NCBI RefSeq assembly: GCF_022767005.1
Contig: NZ_JALEOV010000103.1
Location: 1-64,000 of the forward strand
Reading direction: 5' to 3'
DNA length: 64,000 bases
Source: Peptoniphilus sp.
GTDB lineage: Bacteria > Bacillota > Clostridia > Tissierellales > Peptoniphilaceae
Within the stretch, counting starts at the first letter, position 1. The number at the start of each line of letters is the position of its first letter. Shown here piece by piece: positions 61,056 through 64,000 of the stretch. The notes beneath the pieces are model-generated. The model had not been told where the DNA came from. It was given only the letters and a program-made list of their open reading frames with translations, and made no database searches. A program made the translations under genes and the position numbers.

Positions 61056-61058
61056 AAA

Positions 61059-61679
61059 TCACCTTTTTACATAAGATATAATTTTTTTTATAGTTTCTTC
61101 AGCATTTAAGTTTGTGCTGTCGATTAATATTGCATCATCTGTCTTTACAAGAGGAGAATTTTCTCTGTGAGAATCGTTGTAATCTCTTACTTTCAAATCT
61201 TCTAAAATTTCATCAAAAGTAACTTTGTCATCGCCAATTTGTTTATACCTTCTCATTGCACGAGTTTCTACATTTGCCGTCAAGAAAAATTTATATTCAG
61301 CATCTTTTAAAACTACTGAACCAATATCTCTTCCTTCCATTACTACATCAGTATCCTTAGCAATTTCTCTTTGCATTTTCACTAGATAATCTCTAATAAT
61401 TTTATTCTTAGACAACTCAGAAGTTTTGTTGGAAATTTCATTTTCTCTGATCCTTTTTGATACATCTTCTCCATCTAAAAATATTTTATCTCCATCAAAA
61501 TTTATTTTTGTTTCCTTTAATATTTTTTCATAATCTGTCTCTTTTGCTTTTAAAAGTTTGAGAGTTATGGCACGATACATTGCACCCGTGTCAACATATA
61601 AAATATCAAGTTTCTTTGCAATTTCCTTTGCAATGGAACTTTTGCCAGAGCCTGCTGGCCCATCTATTGCAATTTTCAT
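61059..61679 (-). CDS. cmk: Cytidylate kinase
   Basis: Phosphorylates CMP and dCMP. P-loop at the N-terminus (MKIAIDGPAGSGKSSIAKEI), YVDTGAMYRAITLKLL (CMP site), VVMEGRDIGSVVLKDAEYKF and RMRRYKQ-like RAMRRYKQIGDDKVTFDEIL; the C-terminus has RENSPLVKTDDAILIDSTNL. 206 residues from the ATG at 61679, which follows GGAGG; an upstream in-frame start lacks a site. First gene of cmk-plsC-ispH/rpsA. Its mRNA should begin with a 9-bp hairpin. Confidence 0.97.
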   Translation of the reverse strand: MKIAIDGPAGSGKSSIAKEIAKKLDILYVDTGAMYRAITLKLLKAKETDYEKILKETKINFDGDKIFLDGEDVSKRIRENEISNKTSELSKNKIIRDYLVKMQREIAKDTDVVMEGRDIGSVVLKDAEYKFFLTANVETRAMRRYKQIGDDKVTFDEILEDLKVRDYNDSHRENSPLVKTDDAILIDSTNLNAEETIKKIISYVKR

Positions 61680-61694
61680 TTTTACCTCCAAAAA

Positions 61695-61720
61695 AATCAC
61701 TACAATACATAGTAGTGATT
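61695..61720 (-). promoter_or_regulatory. Hairpin at the 5' end of the cmk mRNA
   Basis: Minus strand AATCACTAC (61712-61720) and GTAGTGATT (61695-61703) with an 8-base loop, then a T-run and the GGAGG site. The promoter places transcription start at about the first base of the stem. Confidence 0.6.
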
Positions 61721-61726
61721 AATATC

Positions 61727-61755
61727 ATTATATTTTATATTAAGAAATAAGTAAA
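61727..61755 (-). promoter_or_regulatory. Promoter of cmk-plsC-ispH/rpsA
   Basis: Minus strand TTTACT (61750-61755), 17 bases, TATAAT (61727-61732). Confidence 0.75.
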
Positions 61756-61764
61756 GGTCAAGGA

Positions 61765-62955
61765 TTACAAATTAATCCCACAATTGTAACCAGTTGAATT
61801 TGCAATTTGAATGTTAAATCCACCAGTTACTGCATCTACATCAAGAACTTCTCCAATAAAATAAAGTCCCTTTACAATTTTTGACTCCATTGTTTTTGGA
61901 TCTATGTCAACTACATCAACGCCACCACTAGTAATTATTGCCCTATTGATGTCGTCTAAACTTTCAAATTTTAATTCAAAGTTCTTTATAGTTTTAACTA
62001 ATTTATCTCTCTCTTCCTTTGTAATTTGATTTACCTTTTTATCACTTTCGATTTCTGCACTTTCAAGAATATAGGAAATTAAATCTCGTGGCAATAGTAA
62101 TCTCATTACATTTTCTATAATTTTATTTTGATTTTCACAAAAATCTCTCAAAATTCTGTTGTCTAATTTTTCATTAGTTAAAGCTGGTTTTAAATCTAAA
62201 TATATTTCAAAATCTCTTAACCTATTTATTTTGCTAGAAGTCGTTAGAACAATAGGACCGCTAATACCTCTGTGAGTGAAAAGAAGCTCGCCAAATTCCC
62301 TTGAAATTATTTTTTTATCTTTTACTACTTTTAACTCAACATTCTTTAAAGTTAGTCCTGCTAAACTAAATCCATTATATAAATTTATCCCTATAAGTCC
62401 TGGCACAGTCTCCACTACTTTGTGATTAAAATTTTTTGCAAATTTGTATCCGTCTCCAGTTGAACCTGTTAACTTGTAGGATACCCCACCAGTTGCAATA
62501 ACAACTTTATCATATTTTTCTCTATCATTTAAAACAAAACAATCTTCATCTTTTTTTATGCTTTTAATTTCAGAATTTAGTTTTATTTTTACTCCCATTT
62601 CCCTTAATTTTTTTTCATAAATTTTTATTACATCAGAAGATTTATCACTTGCAGGGAAAACTCTATTGCCACGCTCAATTTTCAGTGGCAGACCAAGTTC
62701 TTCAAAATAATAATAAGTTGTAAAGGGCGAAAGTGAATAAATTGATGAATACATAAAATTTTTATTTCTTACAATATTTTTTAAAAACTCTCTCTCGTCA
62801 CAATAATTTGTTAGATTACACCTTCCCTTGCCCGTAATAAATAATTTTTTACCTAATTTTTCATTTTTTTCGTAGAGAAATACCTCGTGATTTTCTGCCG
62901 CCTTTATAGCACACATCATTCCCGCAGGTCCTCCGCCGATTATTGCGATTTTCAT
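61765..62955 (-). CDS. HI0933/YhiN-family FAD-dependent oxidoreductase
   Basis: Flavoprotein of unknown substrate. N-terminal dinucleotide-binding motif MKIAIIGGGPAGMMCAIKAA, then FITGKGRCNLTNYCDEREFL, the second flavin motif YDKVVIATGGVSYKLTGSTG, LLFTHRGISGPIVL and the C-terminal TSGGVDVVDIDPKTMESKIV with GLYFIGEVLDVDAVTGGFNI. All are diagnostic for the HI0933 family. 396 residues, normal. Overlaps the mnmM-like gene by four bases. It is often found beside cmk in Firmicutes. Confidence 0.92.
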   Translation of the reverse strand: MKIAIIGGGPAGMMCAIKAAENHEVFLYEKNEKLGKKLFITGKGRCNLTNYCDEREFLKNIVRNKNFMYSSIYSLSPFTTYYYFEELGLPLKIERGNRVFPASDKSSDVIKIYEKKLREMGVKIKLNSEIKSIKKDEDCFVLNDREKYDKVVIATGGVSYKLTGSTGDGYKFAKNFNHKVVETVPGLIGINLYNGFSLAGLTLKNVELKVVKDKKIISREFGELLFTHRGISGPIVLTTSSKINRLRDFEIYLDLKPALTNEKLDNRILRDFCENQNKIIENVMRLLLPRDLISYILESAEIESDKKVNQITKEERDKLVKTIKNFELKFESLDDINRAIITSGGVDVVDIDPKTMESKIVKGLYFIGEVLDVDAVTGGFNIQIANSTGYNCGINL

Positions 62956-63506
62956 GGCCCTACCTTCTTCTCGATTAGATATACAATTGGTGGATTGTGC
63001 TTTTGATTGTAAAATTCTCTTTTTTCTACTTTAAATTTCTTTTGGTCAAGACTTTTTATAAATTCGTCAACGCCTTCTCTTTCTTCAAAAGAATTCTCAT
63101 GACCTAAGTAGGAAACCACAATTATTATTCCGCCATCATTTATTTTTTCCTTGGCTTTTTTTAAGGACATAATAGTTGAATCTTTTAAAGTTGTAATTTT
63201 TTTATCAGAGCCTGGAAGAAATCCAAGATTGTAAATTACTAAATCAAATTTTTCTATTTTATCAATGTTTTCGTGACTATCCAAAAATAATTTATAATTT
63301 TTAAAATCCTTTAAATTTTTTTCTGCTGATGAAATTGCCTCTTCTTGCACATCAAAACCATAAACAAAGCCATCTCTTCCCACTGCCTTTAAAAGTTTTA
63401 AAGTGTCATTGCCCCTTCCAACAGTAGCATCAACTGCAATTTTACCTAAAAAATTATGAGATAGCACTTCATCCACTATCTCAAAATATTTTTCCTTTAC
63501 AATCAT
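62952..63506 (-). CDS. tRNA methyltransferase, YtqB/MnmM family
   Basis: Class I SAM methyltransferase of 184 residues: KIAVDATVGRGNDTLKLLKA (SAM motif I with the family's TxGxGxDT pattern), YGFDVQEEAISSAEKNLK and VIYNLGFLPGSDKKITTLKD (NLGYLPGGDK-type motif), ending KHNPPIVYLIEKK (the N-x-x-P-P motif). The Bacillus homologue was shown to methylate nm5s2U34 of tRNA (MnmM). It overlaps both neighbours by four bases, so it is translated with the pseudouridine synthase and the flavoprotein. Confidence 0.88.
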   Translation of the reverse strand: MIVKEKYFEIVDEVLSHNFLGKIAVDATVGRGNDTLKLLKAVGRDGFVYGFDVQEEAISSAEKNLKDFKNYKLFLDSHENIDKIEKFDLVIYNLGFLPGSDKKITTLKDSTIMSLKKAKEKINDGGIIIVVSYLGHENSFEEREGVDEFIKSLDQKKFKVEKREFYNQKHNPPIVYLIEKKVGP

Positions 63507-64000
63507 TTTAATCCCTTTAAGTATTTTATTTCATTTTCATTTAAATATCTATAATTTCCAACTTCAAGGTCTAGCAATTCAATTTTTCCCATGGAAATTC
63601 TCTTTAATTTTTTTACACTATGACCAATGTAGTCGAACATCCTCTTTACTTGATGGTTTTGTCCCTCAAAAATTTCTATTTCTAAAATGGAATCTTGTTT
63701 AAAACTTTTTAAAATTCTAACATTGGCTGGCGAAGTTTTTAAATCTCTTATGTCAAGACCTCCTCGTAGTAAAGAAAGTTCGTGAGCGTTGGGAGTTCCC
63801 TCGACTGTAACAATATATTTTTTGCCGATTTTATATCTTGGGTGCATTAAAATATTTGCAAGCTCGCCGTCATTTGTTAGTAGCACTAAACCAGTTGTGT
63901 CGATGTCAAGCCTTCCCACAGGATAAACTCTGTAATCGTCAGGTACAAAGTCTGTTACTGTTTGTCTGTCTTTCTCATCATTTGCACTTGTAACAACTCC
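63503..64000 (-). CDS. RsuA/RluB-family pseudouridine synthase, 5' end outside window
   Basis: The frame is open to the right edge, so the start codon and the N-terminal S4 domain lie outside; 165 residues are visible. Catalytic Asp is in the motif VGRLDIDTTGLVLLTNDGEL. LMHPRYKIGKKYIVTVEG, RILKSFKQDSILEIEIFEGQ and NHQVKRMFDYIGHSVKKLKR are typical of RluB/RsuA. The methionine-like start at 63919 is only an internal GTG. It makes pseudouridine in rRNA; 23S (RluB) is the usual target for this subgroup in Firmicutes. Confidence 0.93.
   Translation of the reverse strand, partial: GVVTSANDEKDRQTVTDFVPDDYRVYPVGRLDIDTTGLVLLTNDGELANILMHPRYKIGKKYIVTVEGTPNAHELSLLRGGLDIRDLKTSPANVRILKSFKQDSILEIEIFEGQNHQVKRMFDYIGHSVKKLKRISMGKIELLDLEVGNYRYLNENEIKYLKGLK

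Noticed and set aside
63503..63919. Complete short pseudouridine synthase starting at 63919
   Set aside because: The apparent start is an internal GTG in the conserved VGRLD motif; the frame stays open to the window edge with typical upstream residues (VPDDYRVYP), so the gene is cut by the window.

Overview
The window is AT-rich, densely packed chromosomal DNA from a low-GC Gram-positive anaerobe. Several features point to the Tissierellia/Clostridia, most likely a Peptoniphilaceae-type organism (Peptoniphilus, Parvimonas, Finegoldia relatives). These are the IspH-ribosomal protein S1 fusion, HrcA/CIRCE and CtsR/McsA/McsB/ClpC control of chaperones, a glmS ribozyme, a 20S-type ribosomal protein gene alone, a second EF-G-like factor, an M20C dipeptidase, an SLH protein and AGGAGG ribosome binding sites. 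The family-level assignment is inference. No tRNA, rRNA or CRISPR array was seen.

Layout, left to right. 0-3.3 kb: hrcA-grpE-dnaK (minus strand, dnaK cut by the window edge) behind a textbook promoter and CIRCE operator. 3.4-6.9 kb: lepB, lepA, hemW (plus). 7.0-10.7 kb: rpsT, holA, comEC (minus). 10.75-12.2 kb: a lone plus-strand gene that reads as an AlaX/AlaRS-type editing protein with all four metal ligands replaced. 12.3-19.0 kb: a minus-strand block with an acyl-ACP thioesterase, a cytoplasmic parvulin, a divergent RelA/SpoT-domain protein, a dipeptidase, a DUF1292 protein, a TIGR01212 radical SAM protein, a P-loop protein and a 27-residue membrane peptide. 19.1-22.4 kb: glmS ribozyme, glmS and a CNNM/CorC-type protein (plus). 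22.5-28.2 kb: GltS-type glutamate transporter, SLH protein, hemerythrin operon behind a Crp/Fnr-type site, coaD and rsmD. 28.2-32.8 kb: recG, a FakA-like DAK2 kinase, an Asp23 protein and divergent rpmB, an order familiar from other Firmicutes.

33-36.5 kb: a CstA-family transporter of visibly higher GC, bracketed by non-coding DNA, hairpins and the tail of an IS3-family transposase, then folC with a palindrome inside its promoter. 36.5-46 kb: brnQ, the ctsR-mcsA-mcsB-clpC-radA stress operon and an EF-G paralogue. In this operon McsB has lost its kinase residues but kept its phospho-arginine-binding motif. 46-50.7 kb: comEA, then an operon of response regulator, histidine kinase, lipoprotein and small membrane protein. 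50.8-54.6 kb: guaB, cdaR, cdaA, DUF5317. 55-58.3 kb: a very AT-rich accessory island of three CPBP-family membrane proteases. One carries a clear homopolymer frameshift and a second may carry one; a 47-codon peptide gene lies between them and a strong promoter with a palindrome heads the group. 58.3-64 kb: ispH-rpsA fusion, plsC, cmk, a HI0933-type flavoprotein, an MnmM-type methyltransferase and a pseudouridine synthase cut by the right edge.

Most of the window is housekeeping. The parts that stand out are two probable pseudoenzymes (McsB-like and AlaX-like), the CPBP/peptide island, and a set of unassigned operators and 5' hairpins at promoters that match consensus well.
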